Translations under genes and position numbers: made by a program
Shown: in pieces, positions 55,142 to 64,000 of the stretch
How the letters are laid out: each line of letters starts with the position of its first letter
Position numbering within the stretch: the stretch's first letter is position 1
The notes under the pieces: generated by a model
What the model saw: the letters and a program-made list of their open reading frames with translations, nothing else
Told to the model about the DNA's origin: nothing
Database searches by the model: none
Assembly (NCBI GenBank): GCA_016783455.1
Contig: JADHWN010000003.1
Location: forward strand, 35,477 to 99,476
Direction: 5' to 3'
Source: Candidatus Bathyarchaeota archaeon
GTDB taxonomy: Archaea; Thermoproteota; Bathyarchaeia; TCS64
Length of the DNA stretch: 64,000 bases

Positions 55142-55999
55142 CTACTTGAACTCCTTCAGCAGTCTCTTGACGTCGACTTTCTCGGGCGACTGCCTGGCTA
55201 GGGGCCCCTTCTCCAGTGCCGGGAAGTTCTTCCTGTAGGCTGGGCGTTCCTCCCTGTAGAGGACCCCGATAGGGATCCTATCGCCCCACTCCCGTGCCCG
55301 CATGTAGGCCTCGTCGAAGCTCCCGGGGTCGTGCCCCTCCTCTTCGAGCTTGTAAACCCTCTCCCTGTAGAACTGGTAGGTGTTCACCCTGTTCCATGTG
55401 ACGCAGGGCTGGAGGACGTCCACCAATGCGAAGCCCTCATGGGAGATAGCCTGCTTGAACAGCTCCCTGAGGTGATGGGGCTCACCCGCGAACCCCCTCG
55501 CCACGAATGAGGCGTCACTCGCCAGCGCCTGAACGAGGGGATTTATCCCCGGCTCGAAGCTGCCCCTGGGAGTGGTCTTGCTCACGTACCCCCTCTTGCT
55601 GGTGGGCGAGGTCTGGCCTGTGGTGAGGCCGTAGACGAGGTTGTCGTGGACGACGTAGGTGATGTCCACGTTCCTCCTTGCGGCGTGGGGGAGGTGACCT
55701 ATGCCAATGTTGTACGCGTCACCGTCCCCGGCGAAGCCGATCACAGTCAGGCCGTGGTTCGCCAGCTTAACCCCTGTGGCCGTCGGGAGGACCCGCCCGT
55801 GGATGGTGTGGAGGGCGTTCACGTTGACGTAGTCTGTGATCTTCCCGTGGCACCCGATGCCCGCCACGATGGCGACCTCCTCCCTCTCGAGCCCAAGCTC
55901 CACGAGGGCGTTCTTGAAGGTCATCAGTAGTCCGAAGTTCCCGCAGCCGGGGCACCAGGTGTTCTCAACGGGCGTGCCTAGTTCACTCAGCTCGACCAT
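55142..55999 (-). CDS. 2-oxoacid:ferredoxin oxidoreductase subunit beta
   Basis: WCPGCGNFGLL; GIGCHGKITDYVNVNALHTIHGRVLPTATGVKLAN; VIGFAGDGDAYNIGIGHLPHAARRNVDI (TPP motif). Confidence 0.95.
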   Translation of the reverse strand: MVELSELGTPVENTWCPGCGNFGLLMTFKNALVELGLEREEVAIVAGIGCHGKITDYVNVNALHTIHGRVLPTATGVKLANHGLTVIGFAGDGDAYNIGIGHLPHAARRNVDITYVVHDNLVYGLTTGQTSPTSKRGYVSKTTPRGSFEPGINPLVQALASDASFVARGFAGEPHHLRELFKQAISHEGFALVDVLQPCVTWNRVNTYQFYRERVYKLEEEGHDPGSFDEAYMRAREWGDRIPIGVLYREERPAYRKNFPALEKGPLARQSPEKVDVKRLLKEFK

Positions 56000-57756
56000 C
56001 AGAGCACCTCCATAGCCCTGGCGGCTATCTCACCCGGAGTGAACGGCCTGCCGTCGTACTTCAGGAGGGTATCCTCGAAGGATATGCCCGTGTGGAGCTT
56101 GATGATCTGTCCCAGCTGAGCTGTCCTGTTGCCCTCGATAAGCAGGCGCCTGCCTCCGCTGCCCAGTGCAGCCTTGAACGCCTCCGTGGGGAACGGCTCT
56201 ATGTAGACCACCTGTACGAACCGTGCCTTCATTCCGTCCCTCTCAAGCGCCTTGATGGCCTCCAGGGCGGCACCCTTCGTGGAGCCCCACCCGACGAGGG
56301 TCACGTCGGCGTCCTCGGTGCCGTAGACCTTCACGGGGCTCAAGCCTGCTATCTCGGCTCTCAGCGAGGAGCCCTTCCTCATCCTCTTGTCGACCATCAC
56401 CCTGGTCTCCAGGGCGTCGCTGGTGGTGTACCCGTACTCTGTGTGCTCATTGGAGTTGGCGAAGACGGTGGCCCCCACGGTCCCGGGCAGTATCCTGGGG
56501 GAGACCCCGGACTCGGTAATACTGTATCGTTTGTACCCCTCTTCTCCGCCCCACTCGTCCACGATCTCCAGTTCCCCCCTGTCGATGCCAACTTCGGTCT
56601 CGAAGGCGGGTGTGGACTTGTGGCTCTCTATGACCTGCTTGTCTGTGACTATGATGGACTGGATCTGGTATCTCTCCGCGAGGTTGAAGGCCTCCACGGT
56701 GAGGTGGAAGCACTCCTCCACGTCCCCCGGTGCCACGACCACCCGGGGGAACTCGCCGTGGGCGGCGTGGACCGCGAAGAGGAGGTCTCCCTGGGAGGTG
56801 TAGGTGGCGAGCCCGGTGCTTGGACCGGGGCGTTGCCCCAGCATGAGGACGAGGGGGCTCTCGGTCATGGCTGCGAGGCTGAGGGCCTCGGTCATGAGGC
56901 AGAAGCCTCCCCCAGAGGTCGCCGTCATCGCCCTGACCCCCGCGTAGGAGGCCCCGACCACCATGTTGAGGGCGGAGATCTCGCTCTCCGTCTGCACCAC
57001 AGTCATCCCCGTCTCCTCCTCGGTGGATATGAGGTAGTGGAGGACGGCGCTTGCAGGCGTCATCGGGTACGCGGCGTAGAACCTGCACCCGGCTGCTATC
57101 GCCCCGAGGGCGACGGCCTCGTTCCCTGTGACGATGATCCTGTCGGGGTCCTCCCCAGAGGGCCTGAGCTCAATGGGCACGGCGTCGGCGTAGTGCTCCC
57201 GAGCATACCCGTACCCCTTCTCGATTGCAGTGTGGTTCATCTCGATGATCGTGTCTCGACCCGCGAATGCGTCGGAGATCACAGACTTCATGAGCTCCAC
57301 GTCGTAGCCCACCAGGCCCAGACCCGCCCCCAGGGCCACCGTGTTCCTGATCACCTCGGGGCCCCCTATCTCCTTGATGATGCCCGTGAGGGGGAAGGGG
57401 AGAAGCCGGACATCGTCGCGCCCAAGCTCCTCGGATGAGATCTTTACGCCCTCGTCGTACACTATCACCCCGCCCGGCGAGAGCTCGTCCACGTGGAGGA
57501 GCACTGTCTCCTTGTTCAGGGCGAGGATGAGGTCCACGGAGTCCCCGTTGGAGTGGACCTCCTCATCTGAGACGGTCAGGGTGTAGAAGTTGTGGCTGCC
57601 CCTGATGACGGATGGGTAGTCTATGGACCCGAAGACGTGGAGGCCCCCCCGCATGAGGGCCTTCCCCAGGAGGGAGCCACTCCGTGAGAGCCCCTGCCCC
57701 GCCTCCCCCCCGATGAGGATTGAGACCGAGCTGCCGTTTACTCCCTGGGCTGTCAA
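55999..57756 (-). CDS. 2-oxoacid:ferredoxin oxidoreductase subunit alpha with fused gamma domain
   Basis: IGGEAGQGLSRSGSLLGKALMRGGLHVFGSIDYPSVIRGSHNF; AAYPMTPASAVLHYL; GWGSTKGAALEAI. TTG start. Confidence 0.94.
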   Translation of the reverse strand: MTAQGVNGSSVSILIGGEAGQGLSRSGSLLGKALMRGGLHVFGSIDYPSVIRGSHNFYTLTVSDEEVHSNGDSVDLILALNKETVLLHVDELSPGGVIVYDEGVKISSEELGRDDVRLLPFPLTGIIKEIGGPEVIRNTVALGAGLGLVGYDVELMKSVISDAFAGRDTIIEMNHTAIEKGYGYAREHYADAVPIELRPSGEDPDRIIVTGNEAVALGAIAAGCRFYAAYPMTPASAVLHYLISTEEETGMTVVQTESEISALNMVVGASYAGVRAMTATSGGGFCLMTEALSLAAMTESPLVLMLGQRPGPSTGLATYTSQGDLLFAVHAAHGEFPRVVVAPGDVEECFHLTVEAFNLAERYQIQSIIVTDKQVIESHKSTPAFETEVGIDRGELEIVDEWGGEEGYKRYSITESGVSPRILPGTVGATVFANSNEHTEYGYTTSDALETRVMVDKRMRKGSSLRAEIAGLSPVKVYGTEDADVTLVGWGSTKGAALEAIKALERDGMKARFVQVVYIEPFPTEAFKAALGSGGRRLLIEGNRTAQLGQIIKLHTGISFEDTLLKYDGRPFTPGEIAARAMEVL

Positions 57757-57983
57757 AAATCAGTCCCCTCTGCTGGGTCAGCGAACTGACTGGCTTCCTG
57801 AATCAGTCGAGAAGCAATGTTAGCCCTAAACACATTGATTGAGGTTAACTTGGATCTGTGCATAAAACCACTAACTGAAACTCTCGAAGGGGGGCTATTA
57901 AACATGGGGGACAGCGGGAAGGGGGGACACCGAGTTAAGAGGTTTTAAGGTCGTTGGTGTGTACTCAGTAACGAATCTAGGAG

Positions 57984-58376
57984 ATGATGAAAGTGACGAA
58001 GGAAGTCATTACGCTCCCCGGCACCCGTTCCCGCCCCTTCTCCTCGGCCGTCCGGGCCGGGGACCTGATCTTCACTTCGGGGCACGCGGGTATGCGGGAC
58101 AGCGAGGGGAAGGAGCTCAGGACCATCGAGGAGCAGGCCAGGCAGACTCTTGAGAGCCTCAAGGCGACCCTGGAGGCATCAGGCGCCACATTGGGCGATG
58201 TGGTGAAGGTGACCTGCTTCCTCGGGGCGCAAGAGCACTTCAGGGTGATGAACGAGGTCTACCTCGGCTACTTCAAGGGGGAGCTCCCGGCCCGGTCGAC
58301 CTGCATTACAGGCCTCGCCGTTCCGGGGATGCTGCTGGAGATGGAGTGCGTCGCCTACCGGCCCAAGGGGGAATAG
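57984..58376 (+). CDS. RidA/YjgF family protein
   Basis: SSAVRAGDLIFTSGHAGMRD...GATLGDVVKVTCFL...ARSTCITGLAVPGMLLEMECVAY. Confidence 0.93.
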   Translation: MMKVTKEVITLPGTRSRPFSSAVRAGDLIFTSGHAGMRDSEGKELRTIEEQARQTLESLKATLEASGATLGDVVKVTCFLGAQEHFRVMNEVYLGYFKGELPARSTCITGLAVPGMLLEMECVAYRPKGE

Positions 58377-58532
58377 CGTTCACCTCCGATAGTTCCATTA
58401 GCCCGGGGCTACCTTTCTTTTACTTTTAACTATTCATTCCTGCTCGCTATTCTGTGTGGGGTAAACTACATACACATTAACATATTCACGATATTAACCC
58501 CTTCTTTCTGGAATCGAAAAGGTGGTTAGAAA

Positions 58533-59075
58533 ATGAGGAATAGTAAAGCACTAAGCGAAGTCGTGTCAACACTCATACTACTCGTCGTAGCCGTGCTACT
58601 CGCAGCCGTCGCCACATACTACGCAACCAACATCACCATGACCCGGACAGAGAACGAGCAGATAGCCCTTAGCAAGCCTCACATCTGGGTGAACGGCACT
58701 GGGGCCATTGGCGCCTTCAAGCTGCAGAACCTGGGCGGGAAGGACATACTCGTCGACAAGATCGCCGTCAGAGGCGTCGAGGAGGCATGGGCGGACGTCT
58801 TCATCTACCGCGTGCCGGATGGCACAAGCATCACAGATGACTTCACAGTCTGCAACTACTCTGCGATGACAGGCTCATGGGCTCACGATGGCGAAACCTA
58901 TGACGCTGTTACAGGGGATGTTCCGCTGCAGAGTGGTAATGAGCTGCTTGTGTTCATCAAGGATCCTGACAACGTCCAGCTCGATGACATCGGCACCGCG
59001 ATAAGCATCTCCGTCTACACGAACAACGCACACTACATCACTGAAGTGAACGTAGAGTCCGCGACTACGCAGTAA
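58533..59075 (+). CDS. Archaeal type IV pilin-like protein (distal from main locus)
   Basis: MRNSKALSEVVSTLILLVVAVLLAAVATYYATNI. Confidence 0.82.
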   Translation: MRNSKALSEVVSTLILLVVAVLLAAVATYYATNITMTRTENEQIALSKPHIWVNGTGAIGAFKLQNLGGKDILVDKIAVRGVEEAWADVFIYRVPDGTSITDDFTVCNYSAMTGSWAHDGETYDAVTGDVPLQSGNELLVFIKDPDNVQLDDIGTAISISVYTNNAHYITEVNVESATTQ

Positions 59076-59208
59076 GCGCGACAATAAAAACACAAAAAGT
59101 GGGTCTGAAAAGGTAACCTCGTATCCCCCAGCCTTGAAGACCCAAAATATCTTTTTCCCTTCTTTTAATTACAAAGTTACTCGAGTGGATTCAAGGTGTA
59201 CCTGATGC

Positions 59209-59349
59209 CTATTCCTTCTTCTGCCTTTCCCTGCGGTATCTCTCCTCGGCGAACTCCACGCCCCGCATCACCACGGTCAGGTCCCCCGGCTCGAACCTGA
59301 AGAAGGGCTTCTCGGAGAGCTTCCTCATCGTCTCTATGTGGCGCCCGCA
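59209..59349 (-). pseudogene. Possible C-terminal gene remnant or microprotein
   Basis: Minus-strand frame CGRHIETMRKLSEKPFFRFEPGDLTVVMRGVEFAEERYRRERQKKE* preceded in frame by TAA. Confidence 0.4.
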
Positions 59350-59369
59350 TTAGCACGCTGGGGCCTCCT

Positions 59370-60107
59370 TCATCCTCCGCTCATTAGAAACTGCAGGAGA
59401 GTGACCCTCTTGTCCACATCTCTCGTCTTCGTGACCGGGCGTGTCTTGGTGACGTTTCGATACATCGTCTCTTCCGTGAACACGATCTCGGTCACCGGCT
59501 TCTCGAACTCGTATGAGATGGTGGCGTTGAGGGTGCCCGTCTCCCCGAAGCTCATGACTATCAGGCTGTAGTCAGCGTCCATGACATCCATGCTCGATGT
59601 CTCGCCGCTTGAAGATACCGCGTAGTAGTCTACCATGGGAAGGCTGGATAGGGTCTCATTCATTACGGATATGATGGAGTCGACGGTCTCCTGAGGCAGG
59701 TCTGTCCCGTTCCGCATGGCAGTTATGGTTGGTATGCCAAGCTTCATGGAGAGAACGTAGTACAGATCATCCCAGCGTTGCTCAAGCATCGCCGCGAAGA
59801 ACGTGATCTCCTTCGAACTATTCCATGAGATGGTCACAGTCTCGTCCGCAACATAGAAGAATGGTTCAAAGGCGAATGTTACGGGGCCCAAAGCGAACGT
59901 ATGATCTTTCACCACCTCCAATACCGTCGTGTTCGATTCAACGCTGTGGGGGACCTGGGCCGTGTACTCCTCTAGCTCGGTGTAGGTCTCGAGGTCTTCG
60001 TAGGTCTCTTGGACCGTAAGGGGGATGACGGGTGCGAAGAGGGCTAGCGCCACAATTATCAGTGAGGCTATCCCCGCCAGGGTCCTGGGTTGAATCCGTG
60101 AATCCAT
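59370..60107 (-). CDS. Secreted/membrane protein of unknown function
   Basis: N-terminal TM (LAGIASLIIVALALFAPVIPLTV), Thr/Glu-rich extracellular region. Confidence 0.65.
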   Translation of the reverse strand: MDSRIQPRTLAGIASLIIVALALFAPVIPLTVQETYEDLETYTELEEYTAQVPHSVESNTTVLEVVKDHTFALGPVTFAFEPFFYVADETVTISWNSSKEITFFAAMLEQRWDDLYYVLSMKLGIPTITAMRNGTDLPQETVDSIISVMNETLSSLPMVDYYAVSSSGETSSMDVMDADYSLIVMSFGETGTLNATISYEFEKPVTEIVFTEETMYRNVTKTRPVTKTRDVDKRVTLLQFLMSGG

Positions 60108-60285
60108 TGGTTGTATCCCATAGACGCGGTATAACATACTTTAACGTTTCATCCCGTCGTGGGTATCGCGGTCTAGGGCTATCTAGTACTGAGAAAACAA
60201 GACGTGTATGGTCCTCGAGGGTTCATGTGGGATGTGAAGCACGCAAGTCCCATGACGCTGGCTAGGGTAAGGAGCTCTGAGGAGC

Positions 60286-61230
60286 TCAGGCGATTGCGCG
60301 GAGGGCCGCTTCAATGTCAGCCCTCACCTCCTCGACTGAGGCGCAGCCCACCATGCATCCCTCTACGTCGAACTCGAAGACGTGCCTGAAGGCCTCATCC
60401 GGGCTTATCCTACCTCCGGCAAGGGGCTTGATGGCGTAGACGGCTCTCCGTGTAGCTTTTATGGCCTCCTCTGCGGAGCTCTTCGAGGGGAGCATCATGA
60501 TGCCCCTGGAGTTGAGGGGGGTCACGTAGCCCTCGAAGCCCGGGAGCCCCTCCTCGAGGATGGGTATGGTCGTCCCCGCGTGGTGGACCCCGAACAGGAC
60601 ACCCTGGAAGCCCCTCCCCTTTATCCTGTCCACCAGCTCGCCCAGGAGGTCCATCCGCCCCGTCATCGCGAGGAAGTCCGTCTCCGACCCGGGCTCCACG
60701 TATCTGACGTCCAGCTCCATGAAATCATCAAGGCCCCCCTCCACCCTGTCCCAGTCTATCTTCAGCTCCTCGAAGTCCCTATGGACGTAGGGCCTGCTTG
60801 TCGGCAGCCTCTGCCTCCAGCCCTCCCTGAAGTTCAGTATGGGGTCCTCGAGGACGAGTCCCCTCACGTCACAGTGCTCTCTCTCCTCGAAGGAGATGTA
60901 CGTGGCCCAACGCCTGAAGGCGTCCACCATTCCCCCTCGCATGCGCAGGGGGACCATGATGCAGGGGAGCACCTCGACGTCGTGCCCCTCCTCGGTCATC
61001 TCCTTCAGGATCGAGATGTGGGAGGCCGCAAGGGGCGATGAGTCGGAGGTCGCTGCGGCGAACCTGTGGACCCCCATCTCCAAGGCTGCCTCCATGACCT
61101 CCCTCATTGCCGCTGGGTCGCTGAACCTCTCCCTGTACTCCCTGTCCTTCTCCCTGCTCTGGTAGGAGACGCCGACCAGGGGCATGTGGCCCAGAATCAT
61201 CCGCTCTGAGGCTTTCACGGTAAACTTCAT
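60286..61230 (-). CDS. Hypothetical TIM-barrel-like (aldo/keto reductase-like) protein
   Basis: 314 aa; MPLVGVSYQSREKDREY..., AVYAIKPLAGGRISPDEAFRHVFEFDVEGCMVGCASVEEVRADIEAAL. Confidence 0.6.
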   Translation of the reverse strand: MKFTVKASERMILGHMPLVGVSYQSREKDREYRERFSDPAAMREVMEAALEMGVHRFAAATSDSSPLAASHISILKEMTEEGHDVEVLPCIMVPLRMRGGMVDAFRRWATYISFEEREHCDVRGLVLEDPILNFREGWRQRLPTSRPYVHRDFEELKIDWDRVEGGLDDFMELDVRYVEPGSETDFLAMTGRMDLLGELVDRIKGRGFQGVLFGVHHAGTTIPILEEGLPGFEGYVTPLNSRGIMMLPSKSSAEEAIKATRRAVYAIKPLAGGRISPDEAFRHVFEFDVEGCMVGCASVEEVRADIEAALRAIA

Positions 61231-61307
61231 ATCGGCGGTAGGTTTTGAGGCTTTCCCGGAGGAGATGGTTAATAAGCGGTGGCCGGGAGGATCGAGGTGA
61301 TATCGAT

Positions 61308-62162
61308 ATGAAGTTCTTCCTAAGCGGTCTGGGTAACATGTACGCCAACCTGGACCACATCAAGAAGGCCGTAATCGAGGCTGATGGCCTCGGCTTCGAC
61401 GGCGCCCTCATGCCCGACCACTACATGTGGGGCACGATGGGAGGGGGGCACATGTTCCAGGATCCCTACTCGACCCTGGAGACGTGGGTGACCCTCACCT
61501 ACCTCGCAGGCAAGACCGAGCGGATAGGCCTGGGGACCCTTGTGAACCCGGTTCCCTTCAGGCCGCCTGCCCAGCTGGCGAAGATGCTCTCCACCCTTGA
61601 CGTCCTCTCCGGTGGGAGGGTCATCTTCGGCGTCGGGGCCGGGTGGTCCCAGGTCGAGTTCGACGGGTACAGCGAGTGGGGTAGCTCCAAGACCCGGGTG
61701 GACAAGACCGAGGAGGGAGTCCAGCTGATCCTCAGGCTCTGGACCGAGGACGAGGTCGACCACGAGGGGAGGTACTACTCCGCGAAGGGGGCGGTGCTGG
61801 ATCCCAAGCCCGTCCAGAAGCCCCATCCCCCCCTCCTGTTCGCAGGGCCCGGGAAGCGGATGCTCTCCATGGCGGGGACGTACGGCGACCTCGTCTACAT
61901 CCCCATGTGGACCCCAGGAAGCCCCGAGGAGGCGAAGTCGAGGGTGATGAGGGCGGCCGAGAAGGCAGGCCGAGCAGACAAGGTATCCTTCATAGCTGGG
62001 GACATGGGGGGCAGGGGGCCCTACGACTCCGCGGAGCACCTGAAGAAGGCTGAGGCAGCCGAAGAGTCAGGGGCGGCGGTCTATATGACCGGCTTCCCGA
62101 GGGACGGATTCTTCGAGGCGATGAGTAAGTTCGCCGAAGAGGTCATGCCCTCATACAAGTAA
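61308..62162 (+). CDS. LLM-class (likely F420-dependent) oxidoreductase
   Basis: EADGLGFDGALMPDHY; LTYLAGKTERIGLGTLVNPVPFRPPAQLAKMLSTLDVLSGGRVIFGVGAGW. Confidence 0.9.
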   Translation: MKFFLSGLGNMYANLDHIKKAVIEADGLGFDGALMPDHYMWGTMGGGHMFQDPYSTLETWVTLTYLAGKTERIGLGTLVNPVPFRPPAQLAKMLSTLDVLSGGRVIFGVGAGWSQVEFDGYSEWGSSKTRVDKTEEGVQLILRLWTEDEVDHEGRYYSAKGAVLDPKPVQKPHPPLLFAGPGKRMLSMAGTYGDLVYIPMWTPGSPEEAKSRVMRAAEKAGRADKVSFIAGDMGGRGPYDSAEHLKKAEAAEESGAAVYMTGFPRDGFFEAMSKFAEEVMPSYK

Positions 62163-62252
62163 ACGCCACTCTTTTTTCTATGCTTTATTTCTGCCTAACC
62201 GGATGGTTGAAATCGTGCTGGGACAGATAATGGGCTATCCGAGTCACTGAGT

Positions 62253-63149
62253 GTGTATCATTTGGAGCTGCGTGAGATCACAGATGCCGTCGGCTACATC
62301 CCCGACGCCGTGAACATCGGGGTCATCAGGGACGGCTCGGAGGCCATCATCGTGGACACAGGGCTGGACAAGGGCACGGCAAAGGACATCCTGAAGACGC
62401 TGGAGGGGGCGGGCCTGACCGTCAAGGCGATCATCAACACCCACCACCACGCGGACCACATCGGTGGAAACGCCTACATCAAGAACAGGACGGAGGCTAT
62501 CATCTACGCATCGGAGATCGAGGCCGGCCTCATCGAGAGCCCCATCCTTGAGCCTACATACCTCTTCTCGGGTGCCGCGCCGATCCAGGGCCTACGGAAC
62601 AGGTTCCTCCTGGCGAAGCCCTCGAAGGTGGACCACATCATCACGGGTAACAGGCTGACCATCGGAGGCGTGGAGGTGGGGATAGTGGGCCTGGCGGGGC
62701 ACTCGCCCAACCAGATAGGCGTGGCTGTGGATGGCGTCCTCTTCTGCGCCGACACAGTCTTCTCCATGAGGGTCGTCGAGAAGTACAAGCTCCCCTTCGT
62801 GCAGGACGTGTCGGGCCTCAAGGAGAGCCTCAGGACCCTAAAGGCGTCCAGTTACGATCACTATGTCCCCAGCCACGCAGGGGCCAAGGAGGATATCACC
62901 GAGCTGGCCGACGCGAATCTGGGGGCCATCCACGGGATCGAGGCGATGGTCCTCGACGTCCTAGAGGAGCATCGTACCACCGAGGGGGTGCTGGCGGGGT
63001 TGTGCGCGGCCACTGGGCTGGAGATCGGCAGGGCTCAGGCGTATTACCTCAACAACACGCTCACCATGGCCTACCTGAGCTCACTGGAGTCCGAGGGGCG
63101 GGTCAAGACCCTGTTCAGGGGCAACCTTCTGCATTGGGAGAAGACCTAG
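62253..63149 (+). CDS. Metallo-beta-lactamase-fold hydrolase
   Basis: INTHHHADHIGGNAY; VGLAGHSPNQIGVAVDGVLFCADTVFS; YVPSHAG. Confidence 0.93.
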   Translation: MYHLELREITDAVGYIPDAVNIGVIRDGSEAIIVDTGLDKGTAKDILKTLEGAGLTVKAIINTHHHADHIGGNAYIKNRTEAIIYASEIEAGLIESPILEPTYLFSGAAPIQGLRNRFLLAKPSKVDHIITGNRLTIGGVEVGIVGLAGHSPNQIGVAVDGVLFCADTVFSMRVVEKYKLPFVQDVSGLKESLRTLKASSYDHYVPSHAGAKEDITELADANLGAIHGIEAMVLDVLEEHRTTEGVLAGLCAATGLEIGRAQAYYLNNTLTMAYLSSLESEGRVKTLFRGNLLHWEKT

Positions 63150-63152
63150 AGC

Positions 63153-63473
63153 CTACAATCTCTCAAGTTTGAACGAGACGGGCCTCGTGCCGTCAGTGCA
63201 GCATGCGATCATGTAGTCGGGGCCCCCGGTGGTCGTGTACCCTCCTCCCCAGTGGAGGACGCCTATCTTCCTGAAGAGGTCGTGCCACGCCTGGGGACAG
63301 AACCCATCGGGCATCTCGTTGTCCGTGTTGATGACGTACTCCTGCCCCTCCCTGAAGGCGTTGCAGATCTGGTAGGGCTCCCCGGAGCTCGGGTTGACGG
63401 GGATATCCCCGTCGAAGATGACTGAGGGGTCCACCCGCTTCAGGACTGTTATCTTTATCCTGTTCCTAGGCAT
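63153..63473 (-). CDS. TIGR04076-like protein (copy 2)
   Basis: IKITVLKRVDPSVIFDGDIP...MPDGFCPQAWHDLFRKIGVL...CTDGTRPVSFKLERL. Confidence 0.75.
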   Translation of the reverse strand: MPRNRIKITVLKRVDPSVIFDGDIPVNPSSGEPYQICNAFREGQEYVINTDNEMPDGFCPQAWHDLFRKIGVLHWGGGYTTTGGPDYMIACCTDGTRPVSFKLERL

Positions 63474-63680
63474 AAGATCACCGCGAATCCTCTGTGATTG
63501 GATCGGGGGATAAAGTAATAAACTGTTTTTCAAGACCGTTTATGACGCTCCAATATCGTTCCTCATGATTGGAGCTTGTGTGGGTTCAAAGAGCTCCTTT
63601 CACCTTTTCGTTGGAGGTTGATCTAAGGTACAGATCATTGGTCCATCACCTTTTTTCATGTCACAAATCCCTGAAGAGTC

Positions 63681-64000
63681 ATGCATCACGCTGAGATAAC
63701 CATCGAAGAGGGCGTGTACGAGATACGGGCCGACCTGAAGTCGCCCGTGAACGGCGGTGACTGGGGGGTTATCTTGGCGCATGGTGGGATAGTGAACAGG
63801 AAGTCCCTGTCCAGGACCGGCTTCTGCTTGGCCGAGTACCTCTGCCGTGAGCTGGGCGCCCACGTGCTGACCCCGGACATGATGGGTGAGACGAGGGTCC
63901 ACAAGTCCGGGGGGTTGAGCTTCGAGGACTCGGTGAACGTTCTGGGCATCAGCATCGACTATCTCTCCGACGTCCTCGGCGTCGAGAGGATCGTGGGCTT
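63681..64000 (+). CDS. Alpha/beta-hydrolase-like protein, partial at window end
   Basis: Own translation from ATG 63681: MHHAEITIEEGVYEIRADLKSPVNGGDWGVILAHGGIVNRKSLSRTGFCLAEYLCRELGAHVLTPDMMGE... Confidence 0.65.
   Translation, partial: MHHAEITIEEGVYEIRADLKSPVNGGDWGVILAHGGIVNRKSLSRTGFCLAEYLCRELGAHVLTPDMMGETRVHKSGGLSFEDSVNVLGISIDYLSDVLGVERIVG

Noticed and set aside
56092-57438. 448-aa plus-strand ORF opposite KorA
   Set aside because: Shadow ORF in a high-GC conserved gene; no recognisable motifs.
1-64000. CRISPR array or cas genes
   Set aside because: No regularly spaced direct repeats and no Cas-like ORF seen.

Overview
This 64 kb window is high-GC, densely packed archaeal chromosome. It carries an HMf-like histone, RadA, SUI1/eIF1, TFS, Nep1/Emg1, Hjc, DtdA, Dph6, archaeal-type ThrRS, type IV pilins and archaellum/T2SS-like motor genes. 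The lineage is not assigned with confidence; an uncultivated TACK- or Asgard-like archaeon is plausible. I found no rRNA, convincing tRNA, CRISPR array or transposase. Main content: housekeeping genes, arginine biosynthesis (argF, argG, and a divergent ACT-domain protein), a thioredoxin/TrxB/HtrA/Lon cluster, an archaeal type IV pilus-like locus (about 29.4-37.7 kb) with a distal pilin at 58.5 kb, a tungsten aldehyde:ferredoxin oxidoreductase cluster with ferredoxins and a MoaD-like protein, and 2-oxoacid:ferredoxin oxidoreductase. The observations most worth a second look are three unannotated, highly foldable intergenic segments: a candidate ThrRS leader RNA, a multi-hairpin RNA next to a SANT/zinc-ribbon gene, and a hairpin between TFS and a SelA-like gene. 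Others are a ThrRS lacking the editing domain, a 5'-truncated amidohydrolase abutting an antisense DUF2769-like gene, an HdrA N-terminal stub followed by a polyferredoxin with no usable start codon, a membrane-anchored HTH regulator paired with a secreted coiled-coil protein, a RusA-type resolvase beside a canonical Hjc, a DUF72 protein with a SWIM-like zinc motif, and a palindrome plus inverted-repeat module upstream of the pilin operon.
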